DNA of 64,000 nt from Pseudoneurospora amorphoporcata (lineage: Eukaryota; Ascomycota; Sordariomycetes; Sordariales; Sordariaceae), in the NCBI GenBank assembly GCA_033297205.1, contig MU859192.1, positions 1 to 64,000 on the forward strand, given 5' to 3'. The translations under genes were made by a program, and so were the position numbers. The notes below the pieces were generated by a model. That model made no database searches. It was given only the letters and a program-made list of their open reading frames with translations, and had not been told where the DNA came from. Below are positions 10,100 through 23,200 of this stretch, piece after piece (positions within the stretch are counted from its first letter, which is position 1; the number at the start of each line of letters is the position of its first letter).

Positions 10100-10778
10100 T
10101 GTGAGGATGTTTTGTGTGTTCGGTCGAGGGAGATTCGATCGCTAAAAGTAGATGCTGTAAGCTTTCACGGTCAACGACTGTAAGAGCTAGTTTCGGCGAC
10201 GATGGATGATATACACACCTTGGCTACCTTATTATGTCAACAGTCGTAAAATGGCTACTTGCGGTGAGAGTTGCGGGCAGGCGTCGGCTTCAGCTTTGTT
10301 TTAGGGGACTACCGTCACTAGAACCGCTCTCGCCGCTGGACGCGACCGTGACCGTGAGCGCCGACTGTTATTGGCGGAGTAGAAGAAGGTGGGGCAGGGC
10401 GATGGGCCGTTGATATGCTCCAGCCGCAGTCTCGATCTTTAACAGTCGTGGAATCAGCCATCACCCACCTGCCTTGGTCACCATTTATACTTCTTGATGC
10501 CCTTGGGGAGGAGGCAGAAGGAGAGGTTGCTTAGTTCAAGCATAGATTCCAACTCGAGTGTACGACCCCTCTATCTCCCCGCCCAATGAAGCCTGATCAC
10601 GAGACTCTGCAGGTAGAAGGAAAAACAATGCCTGTTGTTATTGTTGAGTGAGTGACCTCTATCATATGAACCTCAACTTGCAAAGAACGATGAACCAAAC
10701 AGTTCATGAAAACCACTCGAACCACAACATCAGTTACCGGCCACTACCATGAAAACCCCCCGACCTTTATACCTTGAA
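10100..10778. promoter_or_regulatory. Promoter region of the thioredoxin gene and 3' flank of the SnoaL-like gene
   Basis: About 680 bases. The part next to the thioredoxin start (10100-10260) should hold its leader and promoter. A GC-rich stretch at 10320-10370 repeats the GACCGTGAC motif. No reading frame of interest or RNA gene is visible. Confidence 0.35.
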
Positions 10779-11538
10779 TCAGTTCAAGGCCCAGTGGAGA
10801 TCAACCTCTCTGCCTTCCAACCAGTTCTCGATCTCACCATACATGCGCTTCCACAATCCCTTGTCGTGCGGCGTGGGAAGGTTCATGTCGATTTTGTATC
10901 CCAGCTTGGCCTGCGCCATCGCAAGGTGCCGATACCCCTCCGGATACGTGCTCAGCTCGGACTTGTCCCACTTCGGTACAGTCTGGCCATCGACTGGCAC
11001 TACCTTGTCCTTCTCGTAGAAGAGCTTGACGTACTTGGCCTTCCACTCCTGGGTAGCCGCCTGCTTTTCGCAAAAGAAGATAAAGCGGCAGTCGCAGTCG
11101 ACATCGTACGCCACGCCGCCCTCGTTGAAGCGATGGGTGATGGTTGCCTTCATCTTTCCGATGGCTCGGGTACGGCTATCGCCAAGTTCGGCCAGAGTGC
11201 CGCATTCGCGATGCATGATGAAGACGCCGTTCTTCTTGCCCTCCTTGGACACTTCGATGAACTTGTCAACGGGCAAGGCGCTGCTCCAGGCTAAAGAGTT
11301 TGATAGCTATGTCAGCAATGGACCTGCCAGCTGATTTTGTGAGCGGGGGAAGGTGCGTACTCGTCCACACGCAGGCATCATCAGTGAAGAGAGAGCGGTA
11401 GTTCTTCCACTCGGACGCGTCGCGGTACACAGGCCAGCCCTTGCAGAGCTCCGTGATGGCATAGCGGTCAAGCACGTCTTGAGATGATCCGTTGATGTGG
11501 GACCAGGTTCTGGTATGAGGATCCGCCGGTGAGGTCAT
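10779..11538 (-). CDS. SnoaL/NTF2-like fold protein (SnoaL_4 type)
   Basis: Two exons, 11538-11361 and 11290-10779, give 229 residues. The 70-nt intron has a GTACGC donor and TTTAG acceptor and splits a codon after its first base. The start DVLDRYAITELCKGWPVYRD followed by FTDDACVW is typical of the SnoaL_4 group, a cone-shaped alpha+beta barrel used by dehydratases, isomerases and dehydrogenases acting on small aromatic or polyketide-like substrates. Later strands (GVFIMHRECGTLAE, KMKATITHRF, YDVDCDCRFIFFCEK) fit the barrel. A single His is kept in the HRECG and THRF strands, but the catalytic residues cannot be assigned. There is no signal peptide, so it is likely cytosolic. It lies near an MFS pump and a dead LaeA-like methyltransferase, which may hint at a metabolic locus. 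Confidence 0.85.
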
Positions 11539-13100
11539 GATTGTTGGAAAAGCTGTTGAGGAAGGAAGAGTAGAAGGATTGCTGTGTTGAACTTGGGAGC
11601 TGCAAGTTTGGCAGATGCTACTGGTATGGAGAGCACTTGAAGAAATGAAGGCTGATGCGAGAAGATGGCTCCTTCTTATAGCTGGAGAAGATGTCCCAGA
11701 TACTCATGGCACTCGGGCATCTACCATGCCGCATATACCTATTCTATCGGATGGATTAGGGAAGGCAATCTCCGCCCTTGTCCTTGGACTCCAACATCAT
11801 CCAGATTGCAAGGGCACTACCCTGCGACGGTTATCGAGCGGTAAGCTGATGGGATGGAGGCAGCGATGAAGGCTATCCCGTTCTCATTCATCTCGCCATG
11901 GGTTCCTGCCTTGATCTGTAAGCTTCCTAGCTCGGTTGACGGAGCCCGTTGACTATCGAGGCAAGACATTGGATGAAATGGCGGACAGGTGAAGCCTCAA
12001 CCGCTTAGCTACCTTCTCATCAGCTAGGAACTGAAGTTGGCAACCGCGAACGGCCCAGTCACGTTGCTGCAGTGGTAATGAGGACTCCCTGCAGACGGGA
12101 TCGTGGTATTCGCACAAAGCGGAAGCCATGGAAAAACCTAGGCGAGGTGCATCCACATGTCCTGTTGTTTGACAGCTCCAAGCAAACACGGTGCGCTGCA
12201 CCAAAGCCATGATCCGCTTGAACCCGCCGAAGCCCTTGTAGCCAGCTCAGCTTGCCATCCTGAGTCCTCCGCTTCGAGGTCCGGGTCCGACCGAAACCCG
12301 GACAAGCACAAAGCCCGTTGGCATATCGAGTCTTGGGAATAATGCGGACATGACAGACCGATTTGGTCCATTCACAAGTTTGCTTGTTCGGGACTCGAAA
12401 AGCCGCTGCGCAACTAGAGGTACTACCGGCTGCCGACATGGTCGTCCCCGGCCTGCCAATGCCGCGAGGACACACTGATACCATGAACTCGACGGGAAGG
12501 CTACCCGTGAGCTGCCCTGATTTCTTTGTAGGACAACACTCCCGGCCTTGAGTACGTGTTGGTTGAGGTTGTCCGGGAACCTCACGGTCGTTTCCAGCCT
12601 CGAGATGAAAGTCCAAACTACCTCACTGCAAGCGACCGAGCTTCACTCCGATATCCGGAGCCAACCACCTCATTTTTCACTCTTGCGGTTGGAATATTAT
12701 TGATAACGAATATGAGATGAAGGGAGCGTACCTACTATCTTGGTCTTATGACAACGGCTTATCATTCCACCGCCGCTTCGTCAAGTTCAGGTCTGCTGCG
12801 CACGCGCCCGTGTTGCCCACGACAGTGACATACTCGGAGACAGACGAAGATGTCCAAGAACAAAACTCAGAGACCTTGGCACAGTTTGATGGATGCGATA
12901 AAAACCGCCTCTTGTTGACGATTTTCCGGCGTGGGGTAAGTATCAACAAACGAAATTCATTCAACTGGACCCTGGTTGATAGACGTTCTTTCTCAAAGAC
13001 TGGAACCCACACATCTTCACCATCCAGATTCAGCCTACTCCGCTGCCCACAGTCGTTAAACCACTTCCATATCTCCTGTCGTGTTCGCCCTGCGCGCAGT
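11539..13100. other. Intergenic region, about 1.6 kb, no gene seen
   Basis: The part next to 11538 should hold the promoter of the SnoaL-like gene. A minus-strand frame of 185 codons at 12059-12616 has no recognisable motif and an odd, Arg/Cys-rich composition, so I take it as chance. I see no repeat or RNA gene. Confidence 0.4.
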
Positions 13101-14255
13101 TCACTCCAATGGCTTCTGGGCATACACAATCTTCCACCTCCAGTAGGCATGGATGTTCTTGTCCTTAAGCCCCTGGCGAAGATGAGCTAAATAGGCAGCC
13201 ATCTCTTCTTGGGACCACCCCATAACATTACGGGCCACGACCTGGATGATGCCCTCCAGGTCTCCATCCATTTTAGCATAAGTGTACAATCTTATTTCCT
13301 TTATCTTTGGATCCTGTGGCCAAGATGAAACTGGCATCTGGAATACAAGTCAGTTCATGCTTTCCTATAGGGCAGCCACTGTAAAGCAACTCACCTTGAA
13401 TTCGTTTACCGTCAGATTCACAAACCCAGCCTTCTTCAACCCGTTCTCTTGCAGAGTATTATCTGCAACTGTTTGGGACATACCAAGACGCCTCCCAGCC
13501 TCCTCAAACAGCTTGCCGTATTGGTCCAAGGTGGACGGACCCCTTGGGAATATTCCCGTCATCTGAGCCCGGGTAACATGTGCAAGTCGACGTGTTCGAT
13601 CCAACCACCGGGCTTACAAACCCTATAGGCTTGCTCATACAGGTGATCCCAATCAGTGATGGCACCGGTCATAAATCGGACGTGAATGTAGTCGAAAAAT
13701 CGGATTTGAATGTCCACTCTTTCGCATCGTCGATTTCGAAGCGCAGATTAGGCGGGCACCAAGTAGGTTGGACAAGGCGAGATCGTCGGCGAAATCAATA
13801 GCCCACAACCCCGAAGCGGTACCAGTATTGACCGCATGCTTGACATCTTTTCCAATGGGAGCAAGAACCAGTTTTCCGTCCAGCATAAGGTCCATGGCCT
13901 GGGTAAAGATTGCCAAAGCCTCGAGATGCTTGGTGTCATTGGTGAGACAGTACTATCCATCCGTTACCGAATCGCTATGATAGGTACGGCCGTTGATAGT
14001 TCGATAACAGAGAATACTCGATGCAATCGAGGCAGTCGAACTCTCATCATCACTGCCCAGGGTTGAATCCAAGTCGCTCTCCGGCATTCCCGCCTGAAGC
14101 CAGTATTCGCCACCGAGGACACCATTCGGCTCGGATGGTTCACCAGCGGCTGGAGGCGATCCAGGAGTGGGAAACTTATAAGCAGGAGACGCAGGAGTAG
14201 GAAACTTGTGAGCGGGAGACGCGGGATTAGGCGTCGGCGTCTTGGTTTTGGCCAT
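13101..14255 (-). pseudogene. LaeA-like (TAM) S-adenosylmethionine methyltransferase, decayed
   Basis: Homology runs through the whole gene in pieces lying in different frames. The N-terminus has two near-identical repeats (SPAHKFPTPA, SPAYKFPTPG), then RTINGRTYHSDSVTDG and a TAG stop at 13953-13955. The same frame continues into MDLMLDGKLVLAPIG and a damaged SAM-binding motif, NTGTASGLWAIDFAD, where the family has DxGTGTGxWAIDFAD. About ten residues of motif are then missing and the frame changes (PPNLRFEIDD, EWTFKSD). It changes again at the T5 run (13695-13699) before DYIHVRFMTGAITDW and KPGGWIEHVDLHM, and once more near 13531-13548 before YGKLFEEAGRRLGM. A normal 57-nt intron (13338-13394) precedes the last exon, ending HAYWRWKIVYAQKP. 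With one nonsense codon, a deletion and at least three frameshifts, no working enzyme is likely. The family includes regulators such as LaeA and many secondary-metabolism methyltransferases. Confidence 0.85.
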
Positions 14256-17200
14256 GGTCGAGGCCGGGGATTCAGCTTCCCGCGATGGCCTTCCTTTTCG
14301 CGGGAGTCTGGAATCGTCTCTCAGGCCCAGGACATTTCGTTTTCAGTGATATGAAAGGAGAGTTTGAACTGCCAGAGGAAAGTTTGTAGCAACTGAATGC
14401 GTGGCATCCTCAGTCCTTTTGCACTCAACATCTCCAACCGCCCAGAGCAACCTCGATTACAGGGGTGCCGAGGCCCTAATTCAAGGTAGGAAGCTCATGG
14501 ATGCCGTCCAGGGCGTGTTTGTTTAGGCTCTGAGGCCCTCATGAACTTTTTGAGCTGCCAAAGCACTTGAGCTTGAGTGCGAAGCCGGTCCAGAACACAT
14601 GCGTTTTCTGGACAACGCTGAATGTAACATCATCGCCAGGAAAGTAAGACAACATAAAATATTTTTCCGGCTGCGTTTCCGGTCAATCATATCAGTTCAT
14701 AATCGACGAGTGACCAAATGGCCGTTATCAGAATATCGCCAACCCTCTCAGTTGCGTTCTCTGATGATTTCTTCCGCTTATAGGGTGACATTCGACCCAT
14801 GTCATTGGCAGGAAAGGCGGGCTACTCGGCATCTGTACAAAAAAAGGGTCTGGACACGCTGATTTGGGGCTATAATAATGTGATTACACTTCTGGGAGAG
14901 AAATTGACGGAATCACATACTTACGGCGACTGCACCAACCGCGTCCAAGCCTATCACAATGCCTTCCAGTCCTCATGAACACGAAATGCTCCTTCTGAGT
15001 GCATTGCCAGCAACTGATGCTGGTCTAGAACGCCCCCAAAAGGATTTCTGGAGGTTAGGACAGTGGACTAACGGTTACACGTCGTAAGTTCCAACTGCGT
15101 GGAGAGCAGATAATGCAGTGTATAAATAAAGCTGAAGACAATGACAGCCAGCCATTGAACATACTCTTCATATTATCGCTTCGACTCACTCGACTTGGTT
15201 TTGCTCAACAGGTATAGCGCCGGGCATAACTGGCTTTCGACCAATGTGCTGGTGGGCTGATGGAGGGTCGCAAGGTTTCTTAGGAACAATCCAGTGATAG
15301 GATTGGTTTGAGTAAAACGTCGACTCCTTCTCACCTTTGAGCCGAGTCGGTTCCAGATCTCAATTCAGTCGTTGCAGGAGGCTGGCGATATCGGAAACCC
15401 GATGAGAAATTAAGCACGTCTCCAGACGAAAGATCCAGCCTGCCAGTCCCCATTGATGCAACCACTTGTGCCACCTCATTTTACGACATCTGAGTTCCAG
15501 ATTCGCTTCTCTTTCTCCCTGATCAATCACTTGGTTCATCAATCAATCAGGCTGTTGGCATCCTTAACGAAGTCCGCTTCCAATCCGGCACCGGACACAA
15601 GGGATCACTAACAACTTACCCGGAAAACTTGGATTATGCGGCGTATAGGTACTATGGAGCGGGAAAAGTGCACAGCAGCCTCCTGTTGTTCGAGGCCACA
15701 AATTGTTGCTTCCGTACGAGAATCGGCAGACTTGACAATCAAACCTTGCAAAACTTGCTGTGTTGCGCATACGATTGTACTTGCATGCGCTCACCCGTGA
15801 CGTCCGCTTTGAATCAACACCCAAGTGTCTTTCCATGTCTGCCCGTCACGATGCTGTTCCATGATACAATATGAGACAGACGTGCACAGATGAGTAGGTA
15901 TTTCCAAGGCTGTTGTTCTCCATACGAAAATTGATTCACAAACTGGAATCGGAACTGACTTGTGCATTGGCTCACTGTTCACTTGAAGGCTTATACGGAG
16001 GCAGTAACGATTGCTGAGTGATATGCACGGCAACCACTTCTCGTCAGCGCACTTTACACTGACTGACCTGAATGACTGCTGCATCGTCACCAACTCCGAC
16101 ACCATCACTCCACTTCACCGTCACAAGGCTTATGATCCAACAATTGCTTTCCGATGCGACTTGGCCAAGCACAATCGGTAGTACGGACTTGTTTTTGGTC
16201 CCGACCACCAAAGCCACCGAGAATGGCCCCTCCTTTGATGTTTCCAAGAAGTCACCCACCGTTCCGTTACGTCCAGGTGTGTGGCAGAGTGCGGGCGGGC
16301 ATTGTGGCGTGGCTGGCAAAGAGAGTGGGGTGACGTTGGTGCGAAGTACCTAATGCTCAAGTCCCCCAACTTCGTCTTATTCAAGTTGGAAGACGAAAAG
16401 ACACAACCGAAGACAAGCAACTGATATTGCTAGGTATACATGGGCGAATGTATGTAGTCCGCAACGCTCAACTCATATTAACCGGGATGCGCGCGTATAG
16501 AGAGGCGCGTATATGTTTGTCTGTTGGTCGTTGGCTGGTCGCTTTCAGCCAGCCCATCAGCCCGCCCGCAAAGCATGGTTTTTGCGCCGTCTATCGTCCT
16601 GCCTTATTATTGGCTATCACGTCAAACAGCTGAGCTCGCATACCCGTTTTCTTTTGCCTGAATTGCACCTTGTTTCGGTTGGTGAAAGCTGTTGTTTTAC
16701 ATGGCGCGGTTTCCAACTCCGGTTGTTGCCTTGCTCCAGACAGGCAGGCCAACGAGTCATGTCAGGTTCGTATCACAAAGACACGACACTTTCCAAACGC
16801 TAAATTCATGGTGTTGTTGTCAGTCCAAATAACCTAGGCACATGTTTCGACCATCCCATGTCCCGACTGACCCGAACCCGAACCATCCATCACTCGGCGC
16901 ACTCGGCGCACCCAGCGGCGCATTGACAGACATGGGAAATCCTGCCCTTGTAGGCAACCCACGAGGGACCTTTGTGGTGCGCGCATTGTCCATCGACAAA
17001 GCCGATATCCCGGGTCTATGATCCATCGATGGATTTTCATCCAGGCCGACCTCCGTCCGACCTTTCTCTATCTCAGAGAGGTTTGCCCCATCCAGTCACC
17101 GATACGCAATGCTGACTGGGACTTTAGGCCACGAATGTGCTCAGCGAGGCTCGTTGCAACCGCTATGTGATTCAGTCGGAAATGAATGGCCATGGATCGT

Positions 17201-20200
17201 TGCCGTTGGGCCTGCTGCGCAGCTCAAAGATCATTCTCCTGCACGCGACGGTTTCTGAGTGTGGGGAGACGGGACACCAACGCCGACACCGGCGCCGTGG
17301 CGCGAACTGCCTCAGTCGCTGTACGGCCCGTGCACCTCGTTATATGCCCTCTATCAGGTTTGGAGGCATGACCGAGGCTCTTACACATCGCTCGACGGGG
17401 TGACTACCCCTCTCCTCATGTTCTGGCTGAGCATTCGCGGCCAAACTTGGTTTCTTACCCGACTCCTCTTCAGATTGGGGGGCCGCATCAGGGTATTGAT
17501 GCGTGGGTGGTGTTGGGCGCTCCATCTGGCACATCTGGCAGTTGGCAGGTTACGCATGCTTCACGCAACTTACACTGACACCTGGCATATTACTTACCCT
17601 GCCTTCCAAGCCAGAGTCAACATGTCCAAGGAGAAACCACATCTGTGGTATCATGGGAGTCTGTACCTATACATACGCACTGCTGTTCCACATTGTCGAG
17701 CCGGTCGTGATGTTGGTCAAGCAGGATCCAAAGGAGTGAGTAAGGCTTTGAGAGCGATATCCTTAGGAGTGAACTGTGACTTCATGGCTTGCTCGGATGA
17801 TATTAAGGATGCAGAGTATATGCTCGGATTCGAAGGCCCTCGTCAGTGAAGACTGTTGTAGCGAATGTAGTGCTTCTTTTTGATGTTGTCGTGCTGAAAC
17901 GTTTTACTCGGAAATACCCTCTCGAAACGGCTCTAGCCCGCTGGTTCTGTTTACATGTTGATGTATTGGGGGTGAAACTTTTGCAATCAAGCGAAATGGT
18001 GATTGATGGCTTAGAAGTGATGTTAGCAAGGGCCCCCAGAAAGTCCTCAATCAAAGATATCAACCAGTTCAATAGAGGCCGGGCGGTAAGCCCACGCCAA
18101 CAATCTTTTACAACCTCCCGTCCAGTAAATGCGATATGTGAAGGATGGTATCTGCGGCTATCGGGTGTGACTTGCCTGTCCCCTTCCACAGACAAACAGT
18201 GCAGTACGGGAAAGTGGTGTCCATCAAATCCATGCTCCCATGCCCGCCACTTTCAAGACATCATTCCTAAAAGCAGTGGCCCGCCGAAAGAGTTGCAAAC
18301 AGATTATTACCTTGCTAGCCCTGCTAGATCATATCGAGACCAGCCGGCAGGACGCGGCATCCATTGCACAAAGTGAAAGGTTTTATGCTCATCACGGGCA
18401 CCATGGATGAGCAAGCATCCATGTTCTTCATGTTCGAGACCACCAAGAGACCAAAGAGAAACCCGAGTAGGCATGGGAGGCGAACCGACTAAGATGATAA
18501 CAAGGCTCCGCCGGGAAGGTTATACAAGCCACATGACTGACGTGACTTTAGCAGGTCCAGTCGAGAATGAAGTTGCCGTCCGTTGCCGAATGAAGTTTCA
18601 ATGTACGAAAAAGGGGGGGAAATATTGGCGTATTGATGAGGATAGGATGTTGATGTTACGCAGTGCGGACTGCGGCACATAACAATCCACGGCGACGCAT
18701 TTTGCCAGCATTGCTAGGCATTGTTAGTGCTGGATCACGGTTGCTGGGAAACAAGGGGATGGAATGCGCCGTCAAAGTGGGAATGGGTGAGAAAAAGAGA
18801 AGTCCGGCCCGCGAGCGAATCAATCGCCAATGTCCAACTGGGCACTCCGGCGGGCGGTACAGACACCACTCGGCCGCTCGGCGGCTGTCCACCATCCCAG
18901 AAGTATCCTCCGTACCTCCACCGGGTTCACCCTGCCGTGCCCGTCCGCGTCACTTGACGATGGGGCGCGCGCTGGCGGGCGGGCGGGCGGACGCTCCATT
19001 TGAATTTTCGTGAGAGGCCATGCACCCCACCCCATGGAGCCCATGCAGCTTGCAGTTGGAGGCACCGGCCGGCCCTTTGCAACTCGCTCGGCTGCTTTTT
19101 TGATGGAGTTGGGGATCCCATCACGCCCACTGCAACTGAGATGATGATTCCTAGCAACAATTGAACCGGCCGACCACGACAAGGACGAAAAAAGAAGTCG
19201 TGTTGCGAGAAAACGGGCTTCGAGTTGCCACAGTGCGACATGAGATGATACATGTCAGTCCAATCAAACGGCGGCTTTCTTATCTGGCGTGTCTCCTGGC
19301 AGTTCGCCTGGGAGAAAAGCGGCTGACCACCGTGACCAAGTCAACTTTGCCGAGTGTAAGTGATAATGAAAGCGAGCGAAGAGACAAGAAAGCGAGAAAT
19401 TCACAATCCTTGTCACACTGTACGGGTACAAGGGAAGGAAGGGATGGAAGGGTCAGTCAACAGTTCAGTTTGACGTTCACCACCGCACACCCTCATGCTG
19501 CCGAGTGCTAGCAGTGAGGCATCATTGTAATCAATATGGTGACCGCCGTGACGGTTCGCGAAAGTGATGCTCGAACCATTTCTCTGTGTGAGTGAGTGCC
19601 ATGTCTCGATGGAACCAATGAGAACCGCCGAGACATTGATAGTCGAAGTCGAACACAAATGGAAAGTGCAGTCAGTGCGCTTGCCTTTTTCATTGTCTTT
19701 TTCTGCCTCTAGGCGCCTGGGTATCTGCAAACCAGGCAAGCACGGCAAGGCAAGCAGTTTGGGAAGTTGTGGCCATTAATTAGCTGAATCAATAGGTTGG
19801 GTGTCGCAGCCAAGATGAGGACGGGAATCATATGCAGCATATCCCATCCGTCAGTCGTGTCAGCAGAGAAGGAGAGCACAAGGAAAATTCCATGACACCA
19901 AACGGATACGGATGTAATACCCTACCGGTTGGCTACTCATCATATCGTGCTCCAACACCAATAAACGCCAACCAGGCTGAGAAGGAGGAGGAGGAGACCC
20001 ACGAACCGCCTTGGTCATTTCTCGTTGACATTTGATATCTGGGCAAATGTATCGCCCAAACCGTCCTTGTCATTGCCTTTGCAATCTTTTTGACCGTTCC
20101 CCCATGCCGGTTACAATGTCGCCTCGTTTCGAACTATGGAATTGATAATATTAACGTAACCTGACGGGATCCCAGCCCTGATAAACTGTATACCAGCTCA

Positions 20201-23200
20201 CATAAAAGTAAGCAAAGCGGTCTTTGCCGCTTCCTGCTCTTTATCCTCTTGTTTGGTATGTGTGAAATGGGATTGTGGATTGGAAATCCTACCTCATCTG
20301 GATCTAACACAAAGCAATCAAGGACCGATGATGGCCGACTGACTGACTGCTTGCAACTAGAACAAAACGGAGAACTCCTCACAAAAACCCAGGCCAAGGG
20401 CTCCCTGGCTGTGCACTACAGTGTCCCGGAACCTCCATGTACTGGGGGGTCCAGTCCAATGGACGACTTCGCTTCTCAAAGTTCTGATCCATCACTGGTC
20501 CCATACAAACCAGACACTAACGCGGGATCCTGGAAAGGGTGGAGAGGCTGGCCAAGCTGGCAGAGCTGGAAAAGAAGGCTGGAGGTAGCAATTCCGCACA
20601 TACGCAGATTTTATTGTACGGCGTCGCTCAACATCGTAGGATCTGCATGACACCGAGAATGAAGGCGGCGCTTCTTCCTTTCATTCAACTCTCGGCCTGA
20701 CGACGACAAACCATGATGCTGATATTAAGCACCAACTGTGCGAGGCAGTCGCCGACCGACATTTCATCCGTTTCGACTCCTACCCACACCCAAGCGCAAG
20801 CGATGCGACAAAGTGGGTGTATACCCCCTCATCATCAACCAGAGAGTGCTGATTAACAGCAACATTTCAAAGACCAAACTCGGTCGGGGTACAGGTAAGG
20901 TAGGCAGGCACTTTGCCCCGGCCGCGGCACCTACACCAAGTACCTGGACCTAAAAGGCAAATGATTCTCCAGTGATATTGACGAAAACCCCGAGAAGCAA
21001 AAGAAGCTCCCATCATACCAAAAAGACATGGTGTGCACGCATCGCATGGTAACTCGAGGCTTTTGGAACTGCGCCTACTCGTACCCAGAAAGTCCGAGAC
21101 GGTTGAGCCAAGTTGAGCATTCGAATTCCAAAGCGCCGACAGGACATTACGAAGCAAGGCTCCGCAACATGAAGGTACGAAAAACCTTGTTGCTCATCCG
21201 TCCTTCGGATTCGTAACTCCGCGTTTGGTGATGGAGAGAGGTTCCATTGGCTTTGTTGTTCGATTCGGCGAAATCCTTATCGTGCAAATGTGTGCACTAT
21301 GTATGTATCTATGTATCCAACAGAAGCCGGTGGTGGAGTTGTTGATTCCGACGGCCTTGATCCTTGAGCTGTGCCCCCAATCCCAACCACTCTCTTCTGT
21401 CCCCATTCGCACCATGTCGGTAGGCAGACCGAGACCCCATCAAACATTGCGGATGGATACACATGAGTTTTCGAAAGGTGTTGAACATCCATGCACCGAC
21501 AAAGTACATGGCTATAAGCCCGCAGCAAATTGGTTACCTGGCCAAAGGCGCAGGATTCCGCTGTTTCATTTCTTGATCATGCCGCACCGCCCTTCTGGTT
21601 TGTCCATAGGGGTGCATTTGTCTATGTAAGCCACAGGGAGCAACGAGTCGGGGGTGGGGGGCGATGGCGCGGGCGATTAGATGACCTCGACGATGCTGAG
21701 GGATCCAGTGCGTATGTGGTCATTACACCACAACTTTTACATTCCGTTCGCACGGGATGTTAGATATGTGCGAAACACAAGACGGGATCCAACTTTTTTG
21801 GAGTGACTTCGTAATGGGCGCCCCGTCACAATGCGAATAAAGCAATCTGTTGGCATTGCAGATCGATAGTAAGCCATATCCAAGTCTTTTTGCTCCTGCC
21901 TGGCCCTTTTCATGTGTCGGTCCATCCACGCCGCCCACACGCCCTCCTCCGGTCCCCTTGGCAAAGCTAGCCAACCGTAGCCGGTCGGTTGGCAACTTCC
22001 AGACCCGACCAGCATGACAAAGGGCGGTTGTCTGGAAAGGGAGACGGAAGACGCAACAGTTGGGAGCAAGTGATTGAATCGTGATGGAAATGGAACCAGG
22101 GCGGAGGTAGAACAGCATGCCTCTACGGAGCCGGAGTGAATGCGTGCAGTGTCATGACCGTATGAGGTACGCTTACACTACACTGCTGGCGCTGTTGGTG
22201 GCCGAGCAATGACTTACATTATGCTCTATGCTTCTGATACTCCTCCAGGATAAGGGTTATGTCGTTTAATTGTCGCGTCAAAGCTAGGTAGGCAAGGTTT
22301 TGGACGCAAACCATCCAGAGCTGAGCCTTTTGGTCTTTGTCGTTTTCCGCAACGGGGAAAACATGCCGACACTAAAGTGCTTTGCAAGACTAGGAGCCAA
22401 AACAGTTGAGATGATGGGGGTCAGAATTCAGGATGGAAAGAGAGGCAAGAAAAGAGCGGGTCGCTGACGCTCCATTTCACAGCCAGCTCCTCCAGGTCGT
22501 GCTCATCATGATGTTTCTGAAAATGGCAACGAGTACTACGAGCCTGCAAGCGACCCCCAGATCAACCTGCGCTCATCAATCATTCAGCTCTAACAAAGAG
22601 AATCCCGTCCGTGTACGCGTGCGTTTGTGTGCGTGTGTGCGATGTACTATGTCTCTAGTCGGACGCCTGGAAGTCATGTTGGATGCATCGTGAGGAGTTC
22701 TATTTCCAGACTTTCCGGACGAAAAAAGGCTGAAGACGCAAGAGTGACTCCAGGGAGGAGGCCTTTTGCCCGGCACGGCGGCAGGAAAGCAAGTTCAAGG
22801 GAGAAACTCCGAGTGGGCGAGTTCCGTGGCGGTTGGCGAAGGGTACATTGTCGAAAGAGGACTTTGTTGGGCGGCTTGTGTGTTCAATAGCGCTCCAGCG
22901 TTGCGCTTCTGATCAATCTTGACAAGGTTGTGTGGGTGTCGTGACGCGGTGCTGGCTGGAAAAAAAGTGGTTTCGGTTTTGATCACGGCATGATTCTTTT
23001 GGATGGACGGCCGAAGCCATGCGCTGAGGTTTAAGTCACGGATAACCCCCCCCTTTTTGGTGGCATGGAAAGGATAAAAGTTACGGAGAGGGGGCCAGCC
23101 ACTTAGGACCCGCGAATCGACACTGTTGCTTCCGACCTCTGGAAAGGCGGCTTTGGCCTTTGATTGGTACACCGGTACCGTACAGGGCATGGCTTGGACT

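Noticed and set aside
12059..12616. 185-codon minus-strand frame
   Set aside because: It has Arg/Cys/Trp-rich mixed composition, no domain and no support from introns or neighbours.
17259..18376. Two overlapping plus-strand frames of 196 and 176 codons
   Set aside because: There are no recognised motifs, the codon composition is unlike the real genes of the window, and no plausible exon chain extends them.
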